12,064 nt of DNA from Solobacterium sp. (GCA_017536845.1 JAFWCP010000384.1:1-12064); one strand, 5' to 3'; counted from the first letter of the stretch, positions 4,864-11,955 are shown. The notes: generated by a model from the letters alone, not told the origin. Numbers and translations: made by a program.

Positions 4864-6945
4864 ATGAAATGTCAGATCCTGCATGAATCCTCACACCGCA
4901 TGCGTGTGCACCTTCTTTCCTTACGCCTGACGATGGAAAAGGCTTCGATCCTCGAACAGTATCTTGTTCAAAGCGCCGGCATCCGCAAAGCATCCGTCAA
5001 CGAACGCACCGGCAATGCCGTGGTCTTTTTTGACAACCGCGCCGCTGCAGTCAGTGCCCTTGCGGCCTTCTCCTTTGAAGATACCGCCATTGAACCGATG
5101 GATCTTTCCGCCCGGAAAATCAATGCCCGCTATGAAGAGCAGATGTACAGGCATATCCTGAGAAGAATCGCGGCCAGGCTCTTCCTGCCCGCTCCCGTCA
5201 GAACCATCCTGAACTTCATCCGGGCTGTCCCGTATTTTTCCGACGGCATCCGTGCCTTATTCTCCGGCCGCCCGGATGTCACCATCCTGGACGGGGCTTC
5301 CCTGGCCATGGCCCTGTATACAAAGCATACGGATATGGCCGGATCCATCCTTTTCCTGCTTGGTTTCAGCCAGATTCTGGAAGAGTGGAACTACCGCAAG
5401 GCCGTGGATGAACTGGCCCGGGCCATGGACCTGCACGTCGACCATGTCTGGGTCAGAAACGAAGACGGCACGGAAACATTCATGCGGGTCAAGGACCTGA
5501 AACCGCATGACCGCATGGTTGTCCGCACTTCATCTGTCATCCCGCTGGACGGGATTGTTGTCGAAGGTGAGATGCGGGTCATGCAGAAAAGCGTGGCCGG
5601 CGACAACATGGCAGTGTACAAGGAAAAGGGATCCCATGTCTTTGCCGGCAGCGTCGTCAAGGAAGGCGAGTGCCTGGTGGCGGTGAAGAATACCCAGGGC
5701 ATCAGCCGTTATGAAAAGATCATGCAGGTCATCGAACAGTCGCAGATGCTGAAAAGTGAAACCGAGACAAATGCATTGAAAGACGCCGGAAAGCTGGTGC
5801 CGCTCAGCCTGCTGGCTTCCGCGGCCGCCTGGCTGATGACCGGCGATGTTTCCCGTTCCCTTGCCGTTCTGAGCGTGGACTATGCCTGCGCTTTGCGCCG
5901 CAGTGTCCCGATTGCCATGCTTGCGGCCATGCGGGAATGCATCGATGCCGGCATGACCGTCAAAGGAGGAAGGTATCTGGATGATATCGCAAGGGCATCG
6001 GTGATCGTCTTTGACAAGACCGGCACCCTGACCGACGCCGTACCGGAAGTGTCTGCGGTATATGCCTTCCATGGCGAAAACGAAGACGACATGCTATGCC
6101 TGGCGGCCTGTCTGGAAGAACACTTCCCGCACGCCTTTGCCAGTGCGGTTGTCAAGGAAGCGCAGCAGCGCGGCCTTGACCATGAAGAAGAACACGCTGA
6201 TGTCGAATACATCCTGGCTCATGGCCTGGCTTCCGGCATCAACGGCCGCCGGGTCGTCATCGGCAGCCATCATTTCCTCTTTGATGACGAGGGCTGTACG
6301 GTGGCCCCGGAAGATATGGCCCGCTTTCAGAATCTGCCAACCGATGCCAGCCGGCTGTATATGGCCATTGATGGCATCCTTTCCGCCGTCATCTGCATCC
6401 ATGATCCGCTGCGTCCTGAAACAGCACAGGTCATTGCCGCCTTGAAGGAAAGCGGCCTGCGCACGGTGATGTTGACGGGGGATGGCCATGCCAGTGCCCA
6501 GTCTGCCGCAGAAGCCGCCGGGATTGATGAATTTCATGCCGAATGCATGCCGGATGACAAGGCAATGTATATTCAGAAGCTGCATGATGCCGGGGAAACC
6601 GTTATTCTTTCCGCCAGCGGCATCGGCGATGCGGTGGCACTGCACTATGCGGATGTGGGCATTGTCGTATCCGACGGTGCTGCCCTGGCAAAGGAAATCG
6701 CAGATATTTCCATCAGCGAGAAAAGCCTTTCTTCCCTGGTCATGTTAAGGGATATATCTCTTGCCCTGCGCGGGCGGATCAAAGGCAGTTATCTGGCAGC
6801 CACCGGGCTGAACACCCTGCTGATCACGCTGGCCGCAGCCGGCCTGATGCCTTCATCGGTTTCTGCCTTCCTGCACAATTCCCTCACGCTTGTGCTTTGC
6901 ATGCGTGCACTGACGCCGCTGGCCGAAAACCGTCTGTCAGCATGA
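4864..6945 (+). CDS. P1B-type (heavy-metal-type) ATPase homologue with degenerate catalytic motifs
   Basis: From the ATG at 4864 the product is 693 residues. Residues 1-60 look like a CxxC-less heavy-metal-associated (HMA_2-like) domain; hydrophobic segments follow near 115-180, 310-345 and 640-685. The P domain has an intact DKTGTLT (384-390, phospho-Asp384), EEHFPHAFA around 418-426 stands at the nucleotide-binding HP site, and PDDK carries Lys566. The membrane CPC-type motif is replaced by DYACAL (Cys342). Two universal signatures are altered: the A-domain TGES is AGDN (245-248), and the hinge GDGxNDxP is ASGIGDAV (584-591), losing the first Mg-binding Asp. Codons are uninterrupted, so it is not an obvious pseudogene. 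In-frame GTG 4816 and ATG 4849 are alternatives; 4864 is favoured because the domain begins directly after it. Normally such proteins export or import metals across the cytoplasmic membrane; here activity is doubtful. Confidence 0.85.
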   Translation: MKCQILHESSHRMRVHLLSLRLTMEKASILEQYLVQSAGIRKASVNERTGNAVVFFDNRAAAVSALAAFSFEDTAIEPMDLSARKINARYEEQMYRHILRRIAARLFLPAPVRTILNFIRAVPYFSDGIRALFSGRPDVTILDGASLAMALYTKHTDMAGSILFLLGFSQILEEWNYRKAVDELARAMDLHVDHVWVRNEDGTETFMRVKDLKPHDRMVVRTSSVIPLDGIVVEGEMRVMQKSVAGDNMAVYKEKGSHVFAGSVVKEGECLVAVKNTQGISRYEKIMQVIEQSQMLKSETETNALKDAGKLVPLSLLASAAAWLMTGDVSRSLAVLSVDYACALRRSVPIAMLAAMRECIDAGMTVKGGRYLDDIARASVIVFDKTGTLTDAVPEVSAVYAFHGENEDDMLCLAACLEEHFPHAFASAVVKEAQQRGLDHEEEHADVEYILAHGLASGINGRRVVIGSHHFLFDDEGCTVAPEDMARFQNLPTDASRLYMAIDGILSAVICIHDPLRPETAQVIAALKESGLRTVMLTGDGHASAQSAAEAAGIDEFHAECMPDDKAMYIQKLHDAGETVILSASGIGDAVALHYADVGIVVSDGAALAKEIADISISEKSLSSLVMLRDISLALRGRIKGSYLAATGLNTLLITLAAAGLMPSSVSAFLHNSLTLVLCMRALTPLAENRLSA

Positions 6946-7010
6946 CGCTTTTGTCGAAACAATCCATATCCGATTCGTTTTCAAACATGGCCGAAAGGGG
7001 TTTCATTCAC

Positions 7011-7040
7011 TATAATTAAGGAAATAACTCACAAGGAGGA
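7011..7040 (+). promoter_or_regulatory. -10 box and strong ribosome site of the GltD-like gene
   Basis: TATAAT at 7011-7016 gives a predicted start near 7023. AAGGAGGA at 7033-7040 is four bases before the ATG at 7045. No clear -35 is seen, and no clear terminator is seen after the ATPase gene, so some read-through from it is possible. Confidence 0.5.
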
Positions 7041-7044
7041 ATGT

Positions 7045-8262
7045 ATGGCCTTAACAATTATGACTGAAGCTAACCGGTGCCTGCAGTGCAAGGTTCCTAT
7101 GTGCAGAAAGGGATGTCCGATCAGTACACCGATTCCTGAAGTAATCGCAAAGTTCAAGGAACAGAAGCTGATGGATGCCGGCAAACAGCTTTTTGAAAAC
7201 AACCCGATGTCTTTATTCTGCGCTGTTGTCTGTGACCACGAAGCGCAATGTGCGGGCCACTGTGTCCTTGGCCGCAAGGGCGCACCGGTCCATTTCTACA
7301 ACATTGAAAAATTCATCTCTGATGCCTATCTTGACCGTATGAAGGTCACAAAGCCGGAAAGCAAGGGCAAGCGGGTTGCCGTCATCGGAGCCGGCCCGGC
7401 CGGCATGACAGCCGCTGTTGTCCTGGCATCCAACGGCTACGAAGTTACGATGTTTGATGACAACGACCATATCGGCGGCATGTTAAGATACGGCATCCCG
7501 GAATTCCGTCTGCCCAAGACGACCCTGGACCGTTATAAGAAGATCCTCGACAAGCTGGGTGTCCTGTTCCGTCCGAATACCGCCCTGGGTGAAGCGCTGA
7601 CCATCGGCAACCTGTTCCGTGACGGCTATGCGTCAGTCTTTGTCGGCACCGGCGTCTGGCGTCCGAAGAACCTCGGCATTGAAGGCGAAAGCCTTGCCAA
7701 CGTCCACTTCGGCATCTCCTATCTGGAGAATCCGGATGCGTTCGATCTTGGCGAAACCGTCGCCATCATCGGCATGGGCAATGTTGCCATGGACGTCGCC
7801 CGTACGGCGCTCCGTCATGGTGCCCAGACCGTCACACTGTATGCCCGTTCCAAGCATATTGCCGCAAGTGAACACGAAATGGATTATGCCAGGCTTGACG
7901 GCGCCGAGTTCGAATTCGGCCAGGCAATTGAAAAGATCACCGAAGACGGTCCTGTCTTCAAGGTTGCCATCTTCGATGAAAATGACAAGGTCATCGGCTA
8001 CAAGGACGAACTCAATTACGTCAAGGCAGACTCTACCATCCTGGCTGTCTCCCAGGCGCCGAAGAACAAGCTCATCCTGACGACGGAAGGTCTTGAAGGC
8101 AACGAAAGAGGCCTGCTCATCGTTGATGAAAACTGGATGTGCACCGTTCCGGGTGTCTTTGCGGCAGGCGATGTCGTCAACGGTTCCAACACGGTTGTTG
8201 CGGCAGCTTACCAGGCCAAGGAAGCGGCTTACGCCATGATGAAATACATGGAAAAAGAATAA
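7045..8262 (+). CDS. Stand-alone GltD/NfnB-like NAD(P)-dependent Fe-S flavoprotein oxidoreductase
   Basis: A 405-residue cytoplasmic protein of the glutamate-synthase small-subunit (GltD) class, also found as NfnB and as an electron-transfer part of other redox enzymes. The N-terminal cluster domain carries Cys12, Cys15, Cys20, Cys24 and then Cys59, Cys63, Cys69, Cys73, the usual eight-cysteine layout. An FAD Rossmann motif (VIGAGPAG) lies at 113-120, an NAD(P) motif (IIGMGNVAMDVA) at 241-252, and the C-terminal FAD-contact segment FAAGDVVNG at 372-380. At about 405 residues it is slightly short relative to GltD (about 470-490). No glutamate synthase large subunit or NfnA is adjacent, and a terminator follows, so it may supply electrons to a partner encoded elsewhere. 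Glutamate synthesis should not be assumed. The start is fixed by AAGGAGGA just upstream. Confidence 0.9.
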   Translation: MALTIMTEANRCLQCKVPMCRKGCPISTPIPEVIAKFKEQKLMDAGKQLFENNPMSLFCAVVCDHEAQCAGHCVLGRKGAPVHFYNIEKFISDAYLDRMKVTKPESKGKRVAVIGAGPAGMTAAVVLASNGYEVTMFDDNDHIGGMLRYGIPEFRLPKTTLDRYKKILDKLGVLFRPNTALGEALTIGNLFRDGYASVFVGTGVWRPKNLGIEGESLANVHFGISYLENPDAFDLGETVAIIGMGNVAMDVARTALRHGAQTVTLYARSKHIAASEHEMDYARLDGAEFEFGQAIEKITEDGPVFKVAIFDENDKVIGYKDELNYVKADSTILAVSQAPKNKLILTTEGLEGNERGLLIVDENWMCTVPGVFAAGDVVNGSNTVVAAAYQAKEAAYAMMKYMEKE

Positions 8263-8273
8263 GTCCAGAACCG

Positions 8274-8302
8274 TCCGGCAGGAAATCCTGCCGGATTTTC
8301 TT
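8274..8302 (+). terminator. Terminator after the GltD-like gene
   Basis: TCCGGCAGG at 8274-8282 pairs perfectly with CCTGCCGGA at 8287-8295 around AAAT, followed by TTTTCTT. It starts twelve bases past the stop codon. Confidence 0.93.
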
Positions 8303-8323
8303 ACCGTCAGAATGCTGAACCGG

Positions 8324-8355
8324 AAAAAGGAGATCCTGAAGCGGATCTCCCTTTT
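8324..8355 (-). terminator. Terminator after the secreted repeat protein gene
   Basis: GGAGATCC (8329-8336) pairs with GGATCTCC (8343-8350), flanked by an A-run at 8324-8328 and CTTTT at 8351-8355. On the minus strand the stem is followed by five T. It lies just past the minus-strand stop at 8368 and is separate from the plus-strand terminator to its left. Confidence 0.85.
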
Positions 8356-8367
8356 GTCATCTGTTTA

Positions 8368-9534
8368 TCAGCCGGCCGGCTCAAAGCTGTTGGAAATCAG
8401 CGACCAGTACGGTGTTGAATTGTACTGCTTCTCCCAGAGCACAGCTTTATAATATCCGGAAGGCTTGCTGCTGCAGACAAATTCTTCTTTGTCGTCATCC
8501 CAGTACCATTCATAAACCTGATAGCCCACCACGACAATGTCGCCGGTGCCTTCCACCTTGTTGAGGGCCATCGTCGGCAGATGGCCGGTGAGGCCGGTGA
8601 TCGGATAGATGCAGTAATAGGCGTGGTCGTTGATGCCAATCGGATTCCTGTAGGCCGTGTGGGCCGCTTCGGCATTTTTCAGCATGATCTCAAAGTCATA
8701 TTCAGCAAGGTTCAGCACGTTTTCCCGGATCCAGTCAATCTTGAAGCCGTCAAAACGCTTATACCCATTCGGATACCAGCCGCGCGGATCAACACCCTCC
8801 TTATCAATGTATACATCCGTTCCGGGATAGAGGGTATAGTTCACGCTGGAAAGGAACGGCGCGATCAGGCTGTCGATGATCTGTTCGGAATTGATCTGCG
8901 GGTTGGAAGAAGAATAGACCATCTGGCCGGTCTTGAAGGCATAGCCCAGGGTAAACTGGTCCAGGAAGTCGTACAGGCTGCTTGGATGTGACCACAGGGT
9001 TTCCAGATCGAGCAGAACGCCGCTTGTTTCATCAAAGTGGTACTTTGTGCCGTTGATGGTATACCACCCTTTGATCATTTCACCGGTGATCTGGTCATAG
9101 TAATACACGTTGCCGTACTGCGTCGGGTACAGAAAGATATCCGAGCCGGCCGGTGTATACCAGCCTTTGATCATCTTGCCGTCAGCGTTGTATCTGACCC
9201 ATTTGCCCTGCTTGTTGATGCCGGCGGCCAGGTCGCTCTGGTAAATGTAAGGCATCCAGACTTCCTTGTTTACTGCCTTGGCACCCCCATAAATGGCGTC
9301 CAGCCAGTACCAGCCATCGGATACAGGGTCATAGATTTCCCGACCTCTTTCATAGCCATAGACAGTGTCGGTGATGTTTTTGGGATCCCCCATCATCCCC
9401 TGACGGGTGCCGTTTTCATACCAGTACTGCCTGCCGCCTTCTTCTTTCCAGACAAGGTGGTCAAGGGCATGTACCGGTACTGCCGAGACGAGCATCGTCA
9501 GCGCCATGGCCGTTTTCAAAATGATGTGTTTCAT
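8368..9534 (-). CDS. Secreted protein with cell-wall-binding-type repeats and an unknown C-terminal domain
   Basis: From the ATG at 9534 (AGGAGG eight bases upstream) the product is 388 residues. Residues 1-23 are a signal peptide: MKHIILK, a hydrophobic core, and a likely cut after VHA23. Residues 33-175 hold aromatic/glycine repeats of the choline/glucan-binding type, e.g. KWVRYNADGKMIKGWYT (111-127) and NVYYYDQITGEMIKGWYT (142-159), with a GWYWLDA element at 74-80 seen in gut Firmicutes surface proteins. Residues 176-388 form a non-repeat domain with many Tyr, Trp and Asp and only two cysteines (308, 354) that I do not recognise; no hydrolase motif stands out. There is no LPXTG anchor or C-terminal membrane segment, so attachment would rely on the repeats binding wall polymers. 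It is a single-gene unit with its own terminator. The surface location is well supported; the function of the C-terminal domain is unknown. Confidence 0.82.
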   Translation of the reverse strand: MKHIILKTAMALTMLVSAVPVHALDHLVWKEEGGRQYWYENGTRQGMMGDPKNITDTVYGYERGREIYDPVSDGWYWLDAIYGGAKAVNKEVWMPYIYQSDLAAGINKQGKWVRYNADGKMIKGWYTPAGSDIFLYPTQYGNVYYYDQITGEMIKGWYTINGTKYHFDETSGVLLDLETLWSHPSSLYDFLDQFTLGYAFKTGQMVYSSSNPQINSEQIIDSLIAPFLSSVNYTLYPGTDVYIDKEGVDPRGWYPNGYKRFDGFKIDWIRENVLNLAEYDFEIMLKNAEAAHTAYRNPIGINDHAYYCIYPITGLTGHLPTMALNKVEGTGDIVVVGYQVYEWYWDDDKEEFVCSSKPSGYYKAVLWEKQYNSTPYWSLISNSFEPAG

Positions 9535-9561
9535 AGTAATAACCTCCTGATGATTTCTCTT

Positions 9562-9567
9562 ATTATA
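9562..9567 (-). promoter_or_regulatory. -10 box of the secreted repeat protein gene
   Basis: Minus-strand TATAAT (9567-9562) would start transcription near 9555, leaving a leader of about 21 bases that includes AGGAGG. No good -35 is visible at normal spacing. Confidence 0.45.
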
Positions 9568-9632
9568 CATGGAATTCATGGAAGATACCCTGCCCGCAGG
9601 TACGGTTTTTCCCCTCCTGCAGGCAAAACGGG

Positions 9633-9670
9633 TATAATATTATCAGTTAGTATACTCTAATTTAAGGAGG
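9633..9670 (+). promoter_or_regulatory. Two possible -10 boxes and ribosome site of the BAAT-like gene
   Basis: TATAAT at 9633-9638 and TATACT at 9651-9656 are both acceptable -10 boxes, giving leaders of about 33 or 15 bases. AAGGAGG at 9664-9670 is seven bases before the ATG at 9678. Neither box has a convincing -35. A GC-rich segment containing CCTGCCCGCAGG and CCTGCAGG palindromes lies upstream (9589-9624) in the divergent gap and could be an operator. Confidence 0.4.
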
Positions 9671-9677
9671 TATCCAG

Positions 9678-10607
9678 ATGAAAAAACAGTTGTTTACAGT
9701 AGAACACGACGGTTTCAACGGAGCCTGGTATCCATGTCCGAAGGCGTCTGACTGCGGCATCATCCTGATGCTGGGGGACAGTGCGGATGACCGGATGGCT
9801 GTCTGCGGCGCCAAATGGCTGCAGGAATCCGGCTGTCATGTCATGGCCATGTCACCGGCAAAAAAGGATTACGGCCATCATGACTATCCCCTGGAACGCT
9901 TTGGCAGAGCCATTGCCTTCATGCAGGAAAAAGGCTGTCAGAAGATCGGCATTGCCGGAGCTTCCACCACCGGCATGCTTGCCCTGACTGCGGCATCGTA
10001 TTATCCGCAGCTGACATTGACCATTGCCCTTTCCCCAAGTGACTTCATCATGGAAGGCTTTTATCAGGACGGTAAAGACGGCATGCATGAAAGGCCGGGC
10101 GACAATGAATCCTCAGTAAGCTGGAACTCGCAGCCGCTTCCCTATCTGCCGTATGCTTACCGCCATCCGCAGTACTGGCAGAAGATTCAGGAATATTCCA
10201 AAGCAACCGACAACGTCATCGCCTCACGGCAGATGTTTGACGAGTCCGAACGTCTGCATCCTCTGCAGGAAGAGGAAAAGATCAAGGTGGAACGGATCAA
10301 AGGAAAGATCCTGTTCATCGGGGCTGAGGATGATGTTCTCTGGGATACGTGCAGGTATATCCGCCGCATGACCGACAGGCTGAAGGAAAAACCGCATGAA
10401 TGCACTTTTGAGGCTTTCCTGTATGAGCACGGCACCCACTTTGTCTTCCCCGAATCCATGTTGAAGAAGATGCTGCCGGTGGGATCACAGCTGCTGGTGC
10501 AGTTCATGTTCAGGGCGGCAAGGGAGTATCCTGAAGAATGCCGCAGGACAAGGATCCATATCGACCGCCAGCTGCGCCGCGTCATAGAGGAATGGGTTCA
10601 TCAGTAA
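9678..10607 (+). CDS. Alpha/beta hydrolase of the BAAT C-terminal (acyl-CoA thioesterase/acyltransferase-like) family
   Basis: A 309-residue cytoplasmic protein with an alpha/beta hydrolase fold. The nucleophile elbow is GAS96TTG within KIGIAGASTTGMLALTAAS, an acid candidate is Asp218/Asp219 in ILFIGAEDDVLWD, and the catalytic His is His254 in YEHGTHFVFPES. This order and the C-terminal 'FIGAEDDVLW...HGTH' pattern resemble the C-terminal domain of bile-acid-CoA:amino-acid N-acyltransferase/acyl-CoA thioesterase proteins; bacterial members are mostly uncharacterised hydrolases. The elbow has Thr where GxSxG has its last Gly. There is no signal peptide and no N-terminal BAAT domain. AAGGAGG is seven bases before the ATG. 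It is divergent from the secreted protein gene and convergent with the epimerase gene, so it is transcribed alone. The substrate (thioester, ester or amide) is unknown; bile acid activity must not be assumed from the family name. Confidence 0.78.
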   Translation: MKKQLFTVEHDGFNGAWYPCPKASDCGIILMLGDSADDRMAVCGAKWLQESGCHVMAMSPAKKDYGHHDYPLERFGRAIAFMQEKGCQKIGIAGASTTGMLALTAASYYPQLTLTIALSPSDFIMEGFYQDGKDGMHERPGDNESSVSWNSQPLPYLPYAYRHPQYWQKIQEYSKATDNVIASRQMFDESERLHPLQEEEKIKVERIKGKILFIGAEDDVLWDTCRYIRRMTDRLKEKPHECTFEAFLYEHGTHFVFPESMLKKMLPVGSQLLVQFMFRAAREYPEECRRTRIHIDRQLRRVIEEWVHQ

Positions 10608-10620
10608 ACAGGGCGAAAGA

Positions 10621-10648
10621 AAAACGATCCGTGTAAATGGATCGTTTT
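10621..10648. terminator. Bidirectional terminator between convergent genes
   Basis: AAAACGATCC at 10621-10630 pairs perfectly with GGATCGTTTT at 10639-10648 around an eight-base loop. It serves the BAAT-like gene (stop 10607) and the epimerase gene (minus-strand stop at 10657). Confidence 0.92.
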
Positions 10649-10656
10649 CAATTGCC

Positions 10657-11526
10657 TTATGCGATGGTGATGTGCCAGAGGAAGGTTTTCTTTTCCCCGG
10701 GCTTTGCGGTTTCGTGCCTTCCTTCTTCATTGAGGCTGTTGGCCCAGCCATTCCAGGGTTCCATGCATACGAAGCTTTCCGCTTCCTGTTCCCACAGGAC
10801 ACCGTGTCTGAAGTTCTCATCAAAGCTGACAGTGACGGTGTGGCCGTTGCCGGCATCCTTGAAGACCATCGGGTTCTGAATTCCGGTTAAGAAACGGATA
10901 TTGCTGTCGGACTGGGGGTTGCGGGGCAGGGTAATCACTGCAGGTGCTGCCGGCTGTTCCCCCTTGGCATGGTCGGAATATGTATCCGCATGGATGTCAA
11001 AGCTGACGTTATCGACATCAGAAACCGTGAAATACGGATGGAAGCCGACAGAATACGGCATATCCTGTCCGCCGGTATTCTCCACTGTCAGGGAAAGGCC
11101 GGCACAGTCATCCTTCAGGGTATACTCCATTGATAGTCTGAAATCAAAAGGATAGACAAATTTGGTCAGGCCGTTAGGCGTCAGTTCAAGGACGATGTGT
11201 TCATCAGTTGCTTTTGCGACTTTCCACGGCAGCAGATCGGCAATGCCATGGTTTTCAATCGGGTAGGGTTTGCCGGCAAATACATGGACGCCATTATCAG
11301 GCATACCACAGTTGGGGAACAGGATGGGAATGCCGCATCTGGGCCTTTCATCCTTTTCGAAGTTTCCGTCACGCAGCCAGATATACTCCTCATTTCCCTT
11401 TTTGAACGAGATGATCATGCCGCCCTTTTCCGGGCAGACAGTCAATGAACAGTTTTCGTTCTTCAGCGTCAGTGTTTCATACGCCGCACGATCTTTCTTA
11501 TAAATTCCTTTTTCAAGCACAGACAT
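10657..11526 (-). CDS. Aldose 1-epimerase (mutarotase) family protein
   Basis: From the ATG at 11526 the product is 289 residues with a galactose-mutarotase beta-sandwich pattern. Visible family landmarks are IPILFPNCG (67-74), ENHGIADLLPW (91-101, His93), GFHPYF (161-166, His163) and MEPWNGW (255-261, Glu256). His93 and His163 would be the sugar-ring-opening pair and Glu256 the catalytic base, as in GalM. The size and the 'NHGIADLLPW' element are closer to the shorter bacterial aldose/hexose-6-phosphate epimerase-like group than to classical GalM of about 340 residues. The enzyme would interconvert alpha and beta anomers in the cytoplasm. The start at 11526 has GAGG eight bases upstream; the in-frame ATG at 11550 lacks a good site and overlaps a likely -10 box. 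No sugar-pathway genes are adjacent, so the specific sugar is unknown. Confidence 0.87.
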   Translation of the reverse strand: MSVLEKGIYKKDRAAYETLTLKNENCSLTVCPEKGGMIISFKKGNEEYIWLRDGNFEKDERPRCGIPILFPNCGMPDNGVHVFAGKPYPIENHGIADLLPWKVAKATDEHIVLELTPNGLTKFVYPFDFRLSMEYTLKDDCAGLSLTVENTGGQDMPYSVGFHPYFTVSDVDNVSFDIHADTYSDHAKGEQPAAPAVITLPRNPQSDSNIRFLTGIQNPMVFKDAGNGHTVTVSFDENFRHGVLWEQEAESFVCMEPWNGWANSLNEEGRHETAKPGEKKTFLWHITIA

Positions 11527-11550
11527 GTCTGTATCCTCACTTTCAGTCAT

Positions 11551-11556
11551 ATTCTA
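11551..11556 (-). promoter_or_regulatory. Possible -10 box of the epimerase gene
   Basis: Minus-strand TAGAAT (11556-11551) would place the start near 11544, downstream of the alternative ATG at 11550, supporting translation from 11526. The -35 region is weak. Confidence 0.35.
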
Positions 11557-11598
11557 CCGCCCGTTGAAGGACAGAAACATGGAGAAAACAGACAGGAA

Positions 11599-11955
11599 TC
11601 AGGATGGTTTTTCCATCTTCTTTCCATCAGATCCTGTATTTCCCGTAGGCAAAGATGACAGGCAGCCAGAAGATTTCCAATAAGCTTTCACCTGAGCTTC
11701 CGCTTTGTCATGAGACATGTCAAAGTGAATAGCGTATTTTTCAATGACAGCCGGCAAATCAGCTCCGTAAAGCTTTGCAGTCTTCGCAAAAAGACACCTG
11801 TTTTCAGCAGCCAGATTCTCGATCTTTCTTTTACTCTGCTTCAAAGCATCGTCTTTCCGCTTCAATGCAGTGTCCTTCCGCTTCAATTCAGTCCTCAATG
11901 CAGCATCCTTCTGCCTTATCTGTTCTTCCACATACAATTGTAATCCAACACACAT
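11599..11955 (-). CDS. Small heptad-repeat coiled-coil protein, function unknown
   Basis: A 118-residue protein starting at the ATG at 11955, with GGGAGG seven bases upstream; a GTG at 11976 lacks such a site. Residues 12-52 form a strongly charged coiled coil with near-identical seven-residue units (ELKRKDT, ALKRKDD, ALKQSKR). A short globular part follows (LYGADLPAVIEKYAIHFDMSHDKAEAQVKAYW in pieces, about residues 62-94), then a polar tail. The layout, a helical linker followed by a small helical end with an '...QVKAYW' finish, recalls the C-terminal region of Rpn/PD-(D/E)XK transposase-like nucleases common in gut Firmicutes. It could therefore be a detached tail of such a gene, but no nuclease core is present and the frame is closed by a TGA at 11988-11986. 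A terminator for a further minus-strand gene lies upstream. The assignment is weak. Confidence 0.6.
   Translation of the reverse strand: MCVGLQLYVEEQIRQKDAALRTELKRKDTALKRKDDALKQSKRKIENLAAENRCLFAKTAKLYGADLPAVIEKYAIHFDMSHDKAEAQVKAYWKSSGCLSSLPTGNTGSDGKKMEKPS
11831..11893. repeat. Three degenerate 21-bp tandem units inside the coiled-coil gene
   Basis: Units 11831-11851, 11852-11872 and 11873-11893 share the core GCTTCAA; the second and third match at 18 of 21 positions and the first is more diverged. Each encodes one seven-residue heptad, so the coiled coil probably grew by tandem duplication. Confidence 0.75.

Noticed and set aside
4733..4993. Minus-strand frame overlapping the ATPase start as the gene served by the orphan terminator
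   Set aside because: It overlaps the first 130 bases of the ATPase gene, has a cysteine/serine-rich sequence without domain character and no clear ribosome site.
9589..9624. Terminator in the divergent gap formed by the CCTGC/GCAGG palindromes
   Set aside because: The gap separates divergently transcribed genes, so no transcript needs ending there, and the stem is short with an interrupted T-run; an operator is as likely.
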